Source: Tilletia caries (lineage: Eukaryota; Basidiomycota; Exobasidiomycetes; Tilletiales; Tilletiaceae). From it: DNA of 64,000 bases. Shown one piece after another: positions 49,293 through 59,809 of the stretch. The stretch covers positions 248,001 through 312,000 of the forward strand of contig JALUTQ010000010.1 of the NCBI GenBank assembly GCA_032718865.1, read 5' to 3'. The translations under genes were made by a program, and so were the position numbers. The notes under the pieces were generated by a model. That model searched no databases. It was not told the DNA's origin and saw only the letters and a list, made by a program, of their open reading frames with translations. How positions within the stretch are numbered: the stretch's first letter is position 1; each line of letters opens with the position of its first letter.

Positions 49293-50846
49293 TTAAGCCG
49301 CCTGGGCAAGAAGCTTGGTGAATTCTGTAGGGAGTAAAGGTCGTAGAATCAGTAAAGTTGTCGAAACACTTCCCTTCGCAATGAAAATGAGGAACTCACG
49401 ATCAAAGGTAATCTCCTCGCGGATGACCGTCGCCTTGATCTCGTTGTTGACGTTGACGGGGACGATGACTTTGCCGCCCTCGAGCTTCCAGCCGGACTGT
49501 GCTTGGATGTACTCTGCGAGTGCGGAGCCTGCGAAGACGGAAGAACGTCGAAAGACCCGAAAATGAGAAAAGGGTGCGAACACACAAATCACATAAAACT
49601 CACCCTTCAGGTTCAAGTAACCGCCCATCCGCTCCTCACTGATACTCCTGAATGCACCCTTGACAGCCTCCAACGCGACCCCACGCACACTCTCCTCAAA
49701 GCCGCCAACCTCAGTCGCATACTTGCGCACCTCCTCGTACTCCTCCGACCCATACGCGTCCCAAAATGCGCGGAAGCGAGCCTGGTTAAGCAGATTCGAC
49801 AGGTTGGCAAGCTTGAGGATGAGCGGGTCGGTCAGGTTGCCTGCGAGGTTGATTGTTGACGATGCTGATGGTGCTGCTGCGGCCGTTGTTGATTTTGCGT
49901 CGTCGTCGTCCTCGGCCTTTGCTGCTGCTGCTGGTGTTGGTTGCTCTTGTTGTGAGTCGGCCGAGGCGGGGAAGTTGGGTGCCAGGGAGGCTTCGCCTAG
50001 CAGGGAGAGGCAGAGTTGGAAGTCCGGTAGCGGGGCGGCGGTGAGTGCTTTGAGGAGGATGTTGATCACGACTACGTAGTTGAAGTCGCTCGGGTTGAAT
50101 TGGTACCTGGGCGTTTCGAAATGCAGTACGTCGCGGCGTGGCGGGGGGTAGCAGCGACAGAGAAGAATAGAAAAAAAGGGGGGATAAATGCGCGTGCGCG
50201 AGTCAGCGATCCCAATCCGCAGTGAAGATGGTTGGAGAATGTCGGGCGAGGGATTGGCGAAGTGATCAGATTAAACGAAAGTTGGTCCTTCACCGGGTCC
50301 CTCGCGAGGAGGGCCCGCCTCGGATAATGTAGATAAGATTTTGAAGATGTTGCATCATGTCGAGTTTGCGCTCCGTTCTTTCTCTGCCTTGCGGAGACCG
50401 CGGCTCTGGCCCTGCGCGCGGGTTGCAGTGTCGAAGAGAAAGCGGAGAAGAGAGGGGCGGAGGAAAGAGATGGGGATCAGGCTCTGATGAAACTCACAGC
50501 TTGAGAATGGCGAGGTTGGCGAGGCAATCGTAGGTCTCGCTGTCGAGCTGCGATGCGAGGTAGTCATGCAGTGTCTCGAGGTTCTGAGGGTTGTATCGGT
50601 CTGATCGCAAATCAAATTGGAGTCAGCAAACGGAGATTGGGCAAGCGAGGGGTTGAGAGACTCACCGACGCCAGAGATGAGCTGCTGGATATGCTCTGGG
50701 CGGGACGAGGGCGTGACCCACTGTCCAGCGCCGCCGGAGGAGCTGAGGAGGGGGTCTACCCTGCCGGCTGTGGTCTGCGGGTCTGCGTCTGCGATGGCGT
50801 CCATGACGGTCTCGACGGACTGCTGCTTGCCGAGTTCTGCGGTCAT
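49293..50846 (-). CDS. eIF3k: Translation initiation factor eIF3 subunit k
   Basis: Small PCI-type subunit of the eIF3 complex. Exons at about 50666-50846, 50498-50600, 49604-50106, 49400-49528 and 49293-49324 join in phase. Signature blocks: RYNPQNLETLHDYLASQ, TYDCLANLAILKLYQFNPSD, PDFQLCLSLLGE, LSNLLNQARFRAFWDAYGSE, then KVIVPVNVNNEIKATVIREE near the C-terminus, ending FTKLLAQAA. An Ala/Asp/Thr-rich insert of about 40 residues interrupts the conserved part, making it a little longer than the usual 220-240 residues. It is divergent from IDI1 with a 295-bp shared upstream region. Confidence 0.93.
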
Positions 50847-51141
50847 GCTGTGCGAAGGGATGTTGTGCTGCTGATGGTGCTGACGGCTTTGCTCTGGAGG
50901 TGATGAGTGATGCTGAGACGCTGGCTGCTGGCTGCTGTCTGCGTTGGTGGTGGTCGTCCTTTTCTTTCTTCCTGGTGCTGCAACCCACGTGACCGTTCAC
51001 TCGGCCGAGAGATGCTCGGAGCCTTTGCCTCGGATGAGATCCACCTCGCCTCACTTTCTGCCGGTGTTGCTCTCTCTCGCGCGCACAACACCAACAGCAG
51101 CAGCAGCAGCAGCGAACTCAGTACTCCCCACTCCCGCAACA
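50847..51141. promoter_or_regulatory. Shared 295-bp divergent promoter region of eIF3k and IDI1
   Basis: The two ATGs (50846 minus, 51142 plus) face away from each other with only 295 bp between them, so both promoters and leaders must overlap here. An AGC/CAG repeat lies at about 51093-51114. No clear TATA box on either strand. Confidence 0.6.
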
Positions 51142-52238
51142 ATGGCATCCTCCGCAACAGCGTCGAGCGCGACTGCAACCACCGCCGCCAATCTCGAGCT
51201 CGCCGGCCATGACGAGGAGCAGATCCGTCTCATGGAGGAGCGCTGCATCGTCCTCGACAACGACGACAACTACCTCCGCGACGGCTCCAAGAAGGAGTGC
51301 CATCTCATGACAAACATCAACGACGGCCTCCTCCACCGCGCCTTCTCATGCTTCCTCTTCGACCCGGAGTCTGGAAAGCTCCTCCTTCAACGGAGAGCCG
51401 TCGAGAAGATCACCTTCCCGAACATGTGGACCAACACGTGTTGCTCACACCCGCTCGCTATCAAGTCCGAGCTCGAAGAACCAGAGCAGATTGGTGCGTT
51501 ATGCCGTTCGACTGTCCATTCTTGAAGCGCGTACAATTCTGACCGATGCATGTCTGCTAATTTTGCGCGTTGGTGTTGTTCCTCCTCCCGTAGGTGTCCG
51601 CCGAGCGGCGCAACGGAAGCTCGACCACGAGCTCGGCATTCCGGCCTCTCAGGTACCTCTCGACGACTTCCAGTACCTAACGCGCATTCACTACCTCGCG
51701 CCGAGCGACGGGCTGTGGGGCGAGCACGAGAGTGAGTATTACTCGGTCAGAGGACAAATGATCCCTGGAAATGAGGTTGTAATGCTCACTCTTTCGCTGC
51801 TTCCGCGCCTTCCCCCCCTAGTCGACTACATCTTGTTCATCACAGCAAAGGTCACTCTGGATCCATCTCCCAACGAGGTCTGCGCAACGAAATGGGTCAC
51901 TCCTGACGAGCTCAAGTCCCTCATGAACGACCTGGACCGTACGTCTACATTCACGAGGTTCTTTCCTCAAAGCTCTCTGCATCGCCCTACTCTTTTACAC
52001 TGACCCCACCTTGCATTTCCCTTTCTTTCCCGCATCCACAGCCTCAGCATTCACACCCTGGTTCAAGCTGATCGCATCAAAGTTCCTCTTCCCCTGGTGG
52101 GACCAACTCCTCAACCGCGCCAAGACGGTCTCGCGGCAGGTCGACACGCTCGCCGGATCCAAGACGGAGCAGGTCACCGTGTACGACGCCAAGAGCTTGA
52201 ACGACCTCAAAGATGAGGAGATCCATCGAATGTTGTAA
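51142..52238 (+). CDS. IDI1: Isopentenyl-diphosphate delta-isomerase
   Basis: Converts isopentenyl diphosphate to dimethylallyl diphosphate in the mevalonate/sterol/carotenoid pathway (Nudix fold). Four exons (51142-51493, 51594-51731, 51822-51938, 52042-52238) join in phase. Motifs: [20 protein letters not shown], the catalytic Cys in [12 protein letters not shown], the [12 protein letters not shown]udix helix, [20 protein letters not shown] with the catalytic Glu, and [15 protein letters not shown]. The C-terminal [20 protein letters not shown] is typical. It has the usual N-terminal short Ala/Ser/Thr extension. Glycoprotein gene C starts fewer than 200 bp beyond its stop codon. Confidence 0.96.
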
Positions 52239-52295
52239 ATTCACGAGCTCTTTCTCTTTCTAATCTGCGTTATGGTTAATCGATGCTTTCCCCAC

Positions 52296-53195
52296 TTCCG
52301 CATCACCTCGCGGTACCAAACTTGACACAGTCTTTACCCCTTCTTTTTTGTTTTCCAGCCGTTTGGCGAATCATCCTTCTCATACCCAATCCCTCTCCCC
52401 TCAAACAGCAGATTCTATTTCTCGGAGCATCATGTTCTTCAGGTCCACCTTTGCCGCCGCTGCCCTGGTCTCGGCTGCTACTCTCGCAGCGGCCGACTAC
52501 GACCCGGCCAACATGCCTGCCAAGACCGACCCTTCCCACGGCCAAATCGGCTACAACGACTGCATCAGCCGCTACGGAGCGTCTAATGCCAAGTCGCTGG
52601 TGAGTACCTCCCTTCACCCACCGTTGATTCGAACTGGAGTCACTGATTCTTACCATTCGCTTCCCTCTGCCAGTGCCAAAACGTTTACATCAACAGCGTC
52701 AAGGACTTCTGTCTCTGGGGCCCCCGCTTCACTGCCGAGATCGGTGACCAGGAGGGCGAAGTCGTCGCTTACTGCATGAAGAGCGGCTACGGAACACGGC
52801 TTATTCCCAGCGGCACGATCAAGGGTGTCCAATTTGTCAAGACCCCTTCTTTCGTCCAGGTGACCGGCAACTGCGACTGCACCAAGATCAAGCTGTCCAA
52901 TGGTGACCAAGGCGGTGAACTCGACCCCCACGGCGCCACTGGCGCAGGTAACCCCGTCGGAGGCGTTGTCTTCACCCGCGCTTTTAGCGGCGACGGTTCC
53001 TTCCAGCAGATCCACGAGTGGTCGAACTTTATGGCACATGATGAATTCAGTTTCCGTGCTTGCATTGGCCCCAACGCAAAGAAGTTCTGCCCGCACATCT
53101 ATGACCTTGCACGTATTTTTCTTCAAGATCGACTCGCCCTGTTCCTCTCCATTCACTGACTCACTTTCTTTTCCTTCGTCAACAGCAAGGAAGCG
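52296..53195 (+). repeat. Segment duplicated from gene A (37967-38865)
   Basis: From about 52296 the sequence follows 37967 onward almost base for base, through leader, exon 1, intron 1, exon 2 and intron 2, to the first bases of the last exon. Only scattered single-base differences and small indels in the leader are seen (for example T to C in the signal peptide, A to G after DPSH). Similarity to A stops after CAAGGAAGC. Confidence 0.92.
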
Positions 53196-53431
53196 AATGG
53201 AACCACCCTGGTCGATATGAAAGCGGGATCTTCGAGAACTGTGACGCCACCGAGGGCAAGTTCCCAGGTGTTTACCACGGCCACCGCTGGCACCAGGGGG
53301 ATGGACCCGCCCCTCCTGCTCACAAGGCGGGCCGCACCTCAAACTGCAAGCAGTTCAAGGGCATCAAGCAGACCAGGAGCCGTGGCACTCCTACGCTGTT
53401 GCGCGGCGCACTCTTCGGCAAGGCCAAGTAA
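52432..53431 (+). CDS. Secreted glycoprotein C: mosaic of genes A and B
   Basis: Exons 52432-52599, 52674-53108 and 53186-53431 give 282 residues. Signal peptide, core and both introns match gene A; the last exon (GSEWNHPGRYESGIFENCD to the basic LFGKAK end) matches gene B. It therefore lacks A's Lys/Thr-rich glycosylation tail. The GC-AG second intron of A is kept (donor at 53109-53110). The leader from 52296 is A-derived, so expression may resemble A's. All three exons stay open and in phase, so the product looks functional. It lies between IDI1 and the duplicated SUN region, about 14 kb from A and 11 kb from B. Confidence 0.88.
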
Positions 53432-53528
53432 AAATTGGCGCCCTCCAGCTCGGCCCCGTCCTCTTCCTCTTCCTTCTTGTCCCTTCAACGCGCCCACCGC
53501 TCCACCATTCCAGACAGTACCTCTCTTT
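53145..53528 (+). repeat. Segment duplicated from gene B (41534-41917)
   Basis: The end of intron 2, the last exon and about 95 bp of 3' flank match gene B with few changes. The first 50 bp (CCATTCACTGACTCACTTTC to CAAGGAAGC) are common to A, B and C. Similarity to B ends soon after the CCACCATTCCAGACA word. Confidence 0.92.
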
Positions 53529-53822
53529 TCACTACGCTATCGCACAGGTTCCATGCCCTGCGGACTTGCGCCGAACGATTGTCTTGCTTCCACAGTTCGC
53601 TGACTGTTTCTGTTCTTTCTATTTCTCTTCTCTTCCTTCTCCTTCTCCCTCTTTCTCTTTCCTTCTTGCAGGCACTTTTCTTTCACCCTCTGTCCCCTCA
53701 GCTACATCATACACTACGGACACACTGCCAACTCCTTTCTTTTCTACCTCTTTTCCCGCAGATCCACCCGGCGCTCTTTCGGCCCCCTTTCCGCCAGTTC
53801 CTCGTCGTGCCCTTCGGCATGT

Positions 53823-54700
53823 TTGGACGCTCAAGGCCAAACTGTCCCTGGTCGTCACCACCGATCAGCGGCTGAAAGAGCTTCGGTACGCGAGCTCTGC
53901 GAACGTCCAAACCCGGAGTCCATCACTGGCTTACGAAGAAGGCGAGGGTCATTTATGGAGGAGCATGTTCACAGAGAGCCTCCACATCAGCCAGCCAGCA
54001 AGGATATCCTTTGTCCGTGTCAACAGCAAATCATACCCTCCAACCTATAATGGCATTCTGATTTTCTGAATCGGTCCCTTTCTTCCTCGCTCGCTGGAAA
54101 TCGGATGTGTCACACTGTCAGACCTCACACGAAGAAGAGTTTGTTGTGCAAAGGCTACCAATACCAGTGGGCCCTGCCGTGCGCTCTGGGTGCTTCCCGA
54201 GCCCCAGAAGCGACTTTGATGCGATTGCGGAGAGAGAACGAAGACGAGACGAGAAGCACAAATGGAGCTCGGAGAAAAGTCGAGAGCGGAACCGGAAAGG
54301 GAGGCGAGATCGTGGGAGAGGAAAGGACGAAACGATTGGAGAACCGAGGGCAGGGAACCAGACAAGAGAAGTTGCGAACGAATCGAGATGCACCAAGAGG
54401 ACCGAGGAAAGTCGAGAGCGGGACCGGAAAGGGAGGCCAGATCGCGGGGCGAGAGAGGAAAGAAACCGGGATGAAAGAACCGAGAGGCCGGGAACCAGAA
54501 CAGAGAGGATTGCGTCGAGAAAGGAGATGATGATGCAGATGCTTGAAGAGGCGCGGGCGGAATGATGCAAGGTTGGAGACGGCAGAGAGACGGACGGAAA
54601 CAGCGGTGATGGTTGCAGAGAGAGAGAGAGAGAAAGAGGCGACGAGGCGGGCTGGGTAGGAAGGCGAACGAGTTGGGTGACCTGAGGAAAGGGACGAGGT
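53823..54700 (+). repeat. Purine-rich segment, copy 1 of a diverged duplication
   Basis: It aligns by eye with 62357-63190 in the same orientation. Shared words include CTCAAGGCCAA, GATCAGCGG, GGCTTACGAAGAAGGCGAGGG (here split by one mismatch in copy 2), CCAGCCAGCAAGGAT, ACCCTCCAACCT, CCTCACACGAAGAA, GTGCAAAGGC and TTGATGCGATTG-like text. The 3' half is GA-rich. Long open frames on both strands are low-complexity and differ between copies, so I do not call a gene. Bases 53529-53822 are CT-rich and empty. Confidence 0.7.
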
Positions 54701-55102
54701 GAGAAATCGAACAGTGATCCGTTGGCAATTGGCATACCCATGGTAGGGAAAAGGTACTCACGTTGAGAAAGCGGATGATCGATGGCGATGGCGATGGCGA
54801 TGGCGATGGCGATGGTGTTGGCGAATAGCAGGTGAACGAGCATCGACTGCCGCCACTGGGGAAGAAGGCAGGGACGGGATGGGCAAGAGACATCCCTGTG
54901 GGAGGAAGACTGTTCTCCTCCATGTGTCCCAACTCGGAACGGTGACAACGGGCAATGGACGACGAGAAGGACTCGGTGTGGCTGCGTTCAGTGTCCGTGA
55001 CGAGGGAGGGGCCGAAGGGGATCGAAGCGATTGAGCGACCTTGGACGTTGGAAAGAGAGAAGGGAGGTTGAGCGGTGCGGTGCCCGCACAAGTGTCGCAA
55101 CG
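54701..55102. other. Spacer with a GATGGC microsatellite
   Basis: A run of about nine GATGGC-type hexamers lies at 54780-54815. No gene is supported; the long minus-strand frame here is Ser/Pro-rich and not conserved in copy 2. Confidence 0.5.
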
Positions 55103-55740
55103 TCAATAAGCGGCCTTATAACGGCCAGTTATTGCTACCATGCAACACTTGTACAGGCTGCAGCCGCGCAGTCTCACCCTCCTATTCGATCCAAAGAGTG
55201 TGATGGTCGTGATGATGTCGCACCGGGTGAACCTCCAGCTCAGAATCGTCGCCTGAGATCGAAAGCCCCACACCGGCACACCCCTCCTTCTTCCCTTGTT
55301 CCAGCAGATTCTCGATGGCGCGGCGTCGAATGTGTCCGAGCCGGCGAGGAACCGCCAAACCCGTTCCCCCCACGTCCCCGACCAGGTCGTATGGTCGACA
55401 GGGCAAGTCATCGAAGACGAGAACTTGGTCGTCAGCGTTCTCGAGTCCCGCTCCAGAAAGTGAGACCGAGGCCGCCGGGGGACGCTGCAGACCCTGTTGA
55501 GGACGGGGTCCAGGAGGTCGGCAAGAGCAGTGAACGGGGGCAGCGTGGTCGTAGGCAGAACCAGAGTGGGCACGGCTGTGGAGATGATGTCGGTGGGCAG
55601 GGTGACAGGAAGAGTCGGCAAGGTGACCGGAAGTGTCGACAAGGTGACTGGAAGCGTCGGAAGAATGTCGGTGACGATGGGAAAGACATCGGTAAGGACA
55701 CCAGTCACGACGGGAACGAAACTGGTGAGGACTGGGGCTG
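55103..55740 (-). other. Open frame with Leu-Pro-Thr-Leu-Pro-Val-Thr repeats, unproven
   Basis: The frame begins with DVFPIVTDILPTLPVTL and three more PTLPVTL-type repeats, then PTDIISTAVPTLVLPTTTLP. A shorter version of the same repeat (VTLPTFSVTLPTDIIPT) occurs near 57757-57905 on the same strand. Beyond the repeat the frame is not recognisable. It could be an exon of a Ser/Thr/Pro-rich protein or a duplicated gene remnant. No start or splice structure is convincing. Confidence 0.3.
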
Positions 55741-55899
55741 GTGGCAGCCTTGACTTGGTTGGAACTATGTTTGACGCCCTTGAGAGCCGCGGCGGCGACC
55801 TTCTTTGGCTTCTTTAAGAGTCCATCATCTCGTCATCGTCATCATCCTGCAAGACCTCCTCGTCGTCATCAGCCGCGCCACCCCCTCCTTGTGAGCGGT

Positions 55900-57335
55900 T
55901 CACGTCGTGCGATCGGTTCGCGTCGGAGCGCTGCCTCGCGCCGCTTGGTCCAGCGCCATACCGCTGTCACCGCTTCTGGTCAACAGGTCGCCGGCTTGGG
56001 AAGGTATCGCCGAGCTCTGTCGCGAGTGGACTTCTTGGACGGTCGCAAGCGGGTGCGCAGCAGATGTGGTACCCGGGCCAGCGAGCCCGGGTGCAAGCGT
56101 TTGTTGGGCAGACATCGGTTCAGCCGACACCACTGGCGCGCTTGCGACAGGAGCACTCGAGGTCGTGCCGGCTCCATCGACGCCCTGTGTAGCTTGGCGC
56201 ATAAGATCGGCCTGCCACTTCTCGTCCTCGTCCTCGTCCTCCACATCAGCTTCCAGATCTGTAAACGTCCGGCACAAAGGGCAGGAGAAGCCGGGATGGT
56301 GTATCGTAAGGAGATGCCGGATGCACTCGTAGTGGAAAACGTGACTGCACGACGCGATGAAGAGCGCCTGGCAGACAGTGACAGAGAAAAGACATGGAGG
56401 AAAGATGTATGCACGTCAGCTCGATGCTTCCTTGAATGGGCATAACATGAGAGTGAGTAAAACTTACAGATGCAGCAGTCTGTCACCTTTGCAGGGGGCT
56501 GCGCCACCGCGGAAACCGTCGCTCCCGGAGCCGCGTCTGCGTTGAGCATCTTATCGGTCTCGTTTCCAGAGGGCGTGCCAGGCATTGGTGACCCTTGCAG
56601 AGCACGAAGCTGTCGAAGCGCATTGACACTGATGAACCATGGAAAGCCAAACGCGTCAGATACAGTAAAAGACGGGATAACAGAGCGAAGAACGAGAGAG
56701 AAGGACCACTCACTTGTACGGATTCGCCTCCCTCTACCAACCCCGGTTCAGCTCTATGCGCATCTTCACACATCGGTAGATCTCCTCCGTTCCGCCCTGG
56801 TAGTCCACGCCAAGCTGGATGACGTCGCCGTCCTTGATGCGGAATGGGCTCGACTCGACGCCGGGAGCTGAGAGGCGAATGTGGTTCAGGAACGTTCCCG
56901 AAGACGACTTGGTGTCGCGGAGGAAGAACTGAGAGAAAGGCAAGGAAAGAGAAGAAGTTCAGTTATCACGCTCTGGCTCGAATGTTCACAAAAAAGGAAC
57001 AACACCCCTCTAAGAAGATCGTGTACTCACATTGCCGAATAGCCTTGTGCTGGGTTGGGCCCTGATGCGGCGGTTGTTGTGGATGGGCCTGCTTGGCCCG
57101 ATGTAGAGTCTTGGTTGGGCAGTCCAGCGCCGCCGGAGTTGGTGTCGGCATGCGCAGGGGTGCCCGAGTTGGCAGATGTGTTCCGGCCGACCTCTGTGTT
57201 CGCTGGCAGGCCCGCGCTCGAGCCTGTACCAGCCTGACCGCTTGGTCGTCCTGAGGCGGTATAAATATCAACGCTGCTTCGAGGTGCTGAAGCGGTTGCC
57301 ACGCTGCCAGAAGCGGCGATAAGTTGCTTCGCCAT
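55900..57335 (-). pseudogene. DMA1: Decayed FHA-RING E3 ubiquitin ligase (Dma1/CHFR type)
   Basis: Dma-type ligases bind phosphothreonine with an FHA domain and ubiquitinate through a RING; they act in the spindle checkpoint. Here the C-terminal half of the FHA is clear at 56714-56928 (FFLRDTKSSSGTFLNHIRLS, then DGDVIQLGVDYQGGTEEIYR). NALRQLRALQ follows at 56468-56628, then the RING (CCIC; ASCSHVFHYECIRHLL; FSCPLCRTFTDLEADVE) down to a stop at 55900. Three faults are visible: TAG at 56734-56736 inside conserved sequence; no N-terminal FHA half in the upstream frame that starts at 57335 (MAKQLIAAS); and a one-base phase mismatch between 56468-56628 and 55900-56367 that no canonical acceptor cures without a stop. 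A functional gene with hidden microexons remains possible, but less likely. Confidence 0.7.
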
Positions 57336-57756
57336 GGTCCTGGTGATGGCGTCCGGGATGCGAGAAACCAGCGAGGAGGTCGAAGGTAGGAAGCGATTTG
57401 TGAGACTCCTCAACGCCAACGTCCGTTCGAAGGACTGAAGCTGCGACGGCGGGAGCGGGAGACGGGGAGTGTGATGCCGACGTCCACGTAGCACCTGCTG
57501 CGGGGAAGGTGCTGGGGTTGTGGTTGCTGTTGCTGGTGCCGAGTGCCGGAGGCGCCTGTGAGAGACTCGGTGCTGAAGGTGGCTGGGACCCCACCTGCGG
57601 GGCTGTTTGAGGATACGTTGCGGTTGTGGATACTGTCGGCGATGCGAGAACGGCGATCGAAGCGGTCGAAGAAGCGCTGACGAGTTCCCGGATGAAAGTG
57701 CGGATGAGAGCGATCAGAGCCCAGATGGCGGCCGGGAGGGCGACAAGACCAGTGAC

Positions 57757-57905
57757 CGGGGGCAGCGTGGTCGTAGGAGCCGGCGTAGTGGCGGGCAGAG
57801 TCAAAGTGGGAACGGTTGTGGGGATGATGTCGGTGGGTAGGGTGACAGAAAAAGTCGGCAAGGTGACCGAAAGCGTCGGAAGAATGTCGGTGACGGAGGA
57901 AGGGC
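57757..57905 (-). repeat. Copy of the PTLPVT-coding repeat, direct to 55541-55690
   Basis: Shares GCAGCGTGGTCGTAGG, GATGATGTCGGTGGG, AGGGTGACAG, AGTCGGCAAGGTGACCG and GCGTCGGAAGAATGTCGGTG with 55541-55690, in the same order and strand. The two copies flank the FHA-RING pseudogene. The local minus-strand frame (57268-57861) has a hydrophobic stretch (LVALPAAIWALIALIRTFIR) but no recognisable domain. Confidence 0.7.
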
Positions 57906-57945
57906 GACCGAAGTGGTGTCGCCATGAATGGATGAGGAGGAGGAA

Positions 57946-59739
57946 TCACCGACCCAGCTCGGGATGCACCCGCACTCGATAGACATGCGTCATTGGCGCC
58001 CCATGGTTCCTCTTGAACCGGAACTCCACCCTGTAAAAATCAACCTCCAACCGCTTCACGATCGGCTTGACGTTGACCGTCTGTACGTCGCTGAACACCC
58101 CCTTCGCCACTCCTCCTCCTTCCGCATCCCGGAAGGCATCATACTTCATCGTGCCCAGCAGGACCCAGTCCTCCGTCGGCGGAACCGGCTGCGGCTCGCC
58201 CGTCCCTTCTGCATCCCATGCAGCCCGCTCCTCGTCCCGCCACTGCCTCAATCGAATCATCGCCACTTCGTCCTTCGGGTCCACGCGGCCCCAGAGCTCA
58301 ACGTCCTGCGGGGCATCGCTTCGGTCTGGCACCAGTTCGCGGGAGATGTGGTCGATGCTGAAGGAGCCTATGCGGTCAGGACGGGACAGCTGGATGGCGA
58401 GGTGGGCAACCTTGCGGCTGGGGACTATCCAACCGCCGCCTATGCCCTTAACGGGTCGGAGCGCCCAGCCAGGTGCATGTGCGTCCACATCCTCGGGCGA
58501 GTCGTGGACGAGGTCCTTGCTGCGCGAACCCGTCACCGGTGAACGGAACAAGGCAGCCAGCCTGCTGCCAAAGCCCTCACCCTTCGGCTTGACGCCGTAG
58601 TACCCACCCCAATACGAATCATGCGTCGTAAGGTGGCCAAGCACCCTAGCACCCTCCAACTCGCTCGCAAGATCCATCCTCAGAGCACCGGATACCGCAT
58701 ATTCTCCCTTCTGCATGGCGCGGATGGAATTGACCAGCTTCTCCATGTCTTCAGCTGTTTCGACCTCCTTCCTGAGGCGCTCGAGGTGCTCGGAAGCCCC
58801 GCTCCAGAGCGCAGTCATCTTGTTGTCCTTCTCGCTGAGATGGTCCAGTGCGGCCTTTTGGGTGGTATCGTGCGTTACGCAGCTGGGGGCGTAGCCTTCC
58901 GGCAGATAATGTGAGTGTAGGCCCGCCTTGACAGCGAGTCCGACGGGATTGATGGCGGTGTAGGAGATGCTGATGCCGAAGATCATGCCGAGCAGAAACA
59001 CGCCGACGATGCCGCAGAGGTAGTGCCCCCAGCGGAGGGCACGCGAGTGCTCAAGTGCGGCTCGAACTCGTGGTGAGGGGCCCCTTTGCTGACGACCTTC
59101 GTGCGTCGGCGGTGCAGCACGGGCTGCTGCTTCATTGATGATCGGTCCTGCTGATGAGCTTGACGGTCCTGCCGCGGGTGCATCGGCACCATCGCCTGCT
59201 TGGGAACCAATGGTGCAGTCCCCAAGGCCATAGTCGTCTTGACTTTGAGGTGATCGAAGCAGCACCCGGCCGATGGGTGGGAGATGTGGGCACCGCCATG
59301 GTGAGCCGATGCGGTCCGGAGAGATCCTGGTGGTGTTGCTGGGAGAGCTGCTCTGATATGTACCTTCTCGGTACTCATATGCCGAAAGATGTGTGTGCTT
59401 CTGCCCCTCAGCACCAGAAGGCGACCCTTCGTGCGTCGCGAGCGCCCGCCTCCTCTCGGGTCTGCCGGCCTGGGTCCTCACGGGTGCGATGAGAGCGCGG
59501 GGTAGGATGAGGCCCTGAGTGCCCAACGAGGCCCGGGGTGGACTGTAGTTGGCGCTGAGGCCGAGAGCAGCCCCACCGGTGAGGGGCATGAATGGTGTGT
59601 ACTCCTTCCCGCCGGCAGTTGCCGATCGGTAGCGAGACGATGAGGGTCCTGGTGCCGCGTAGCGTGAGGAAGAGGAGGGTACTGCTGCTGTGTAGCGTGC
59701 AGAGCGGGTCCTTTGGAAAAAGTTGTTGTTGTACGCCAT
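57946..59739 (-). CDS. SUN-domain nuclear envelope protein (Sad1 type), copy 1
   Basis: Inner-nuclear-membrane half of a LINC complex linking chromatin or spindle-pole body to the cytoskeleton. A single exon of 597 residues. Residues 1-235 are disordered, basic and Ser/Pro-rich (nucleoplasmic). One membrane segment is at about 240-262 (YLCGIVGVFLLGMIFGISIS). A helical, charged region at about 295-350 suits the trimeric coiled coil. The SUN domain is at about 415-595: GWALRPVKGIGGGWIVPSRK, IQLSRPDRIGSFSIDHISRE, APQDVELWGRVD, WVLLGTMKYD and VEFRFKRNHGAPMTHVYRVR. The C-terminus HPELGR closes the domain. The second SUN gene at 63555 is a diverged tandem copy. A TATA-like CATATAAGG lies near 59983-59991. 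Confidence 0.9.
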   Translation of the reverse strand: MAYNNNFFQRTRSARYTAAVPSSSSRYAAPGPSSSRYRSATAGGKEYTPFMPLTGGAALGLSANYSPPRASLGTQGLILPRALIAPVRTQAGRPERRRALATHEGSPSGAEGQKHTHLSAYEYREGTYQSSSPSNTTRISPDRIGSPWRCPHLPPIGRVLLRSPQSQDDYGLGDCTIGSQAGDGADAPAAGPSSSSAGPIINEAAARAAPPTHEGRQQRGPSPRVRAALEHSRALRWGHYLCGIVGVFLLGMIFGISISYTAINPVGLAVKAGLHSHYLPEGYAPSCVTHDTTQKAALDHLSEKDNKMTALWSGASEHLERLRKEVETAEDMEKLVNSIRAMQKGEYAVSGALRMDLASELEGARVLGHLTTHDSYWGGYYGVKPKGEGFGSRLAALFRSPVTGSRSKDLVHDSPEDVDAHAPGWALRPVKGIGGGWIVPSRKVAHLAIQLSRPDRIGSFSIDHISRELVPDRSDAPQDVELWGRVDPKDEVAMIRLRQWRDEERAAWDAEGTGEPQPVPPTEDWVLLGTMKYDAFRDAEGGGVAKGVFSDVQTVNVKPIVKRLEVDFYRVEFRFKRNHGAPMTHVYRVRVHPELGR

Positions 59740-59809
59740 GGTGTGGAATACAAAAGTAAGAGAGCAGTAGAGTGGGTGGGTGAGAGAGTGAGAGACAAAG
59801 CGGGTGGTT

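Noticed and set aside
54045..55106. Minus-strand 353-residue frame in the purine-rich segment
   Set aside because: Ser/Pro/Leu/Phe composition comes from CT-rich complement; not conserved in frame with the second copy at 62.4-63.6 kb; no splice or domain signs.
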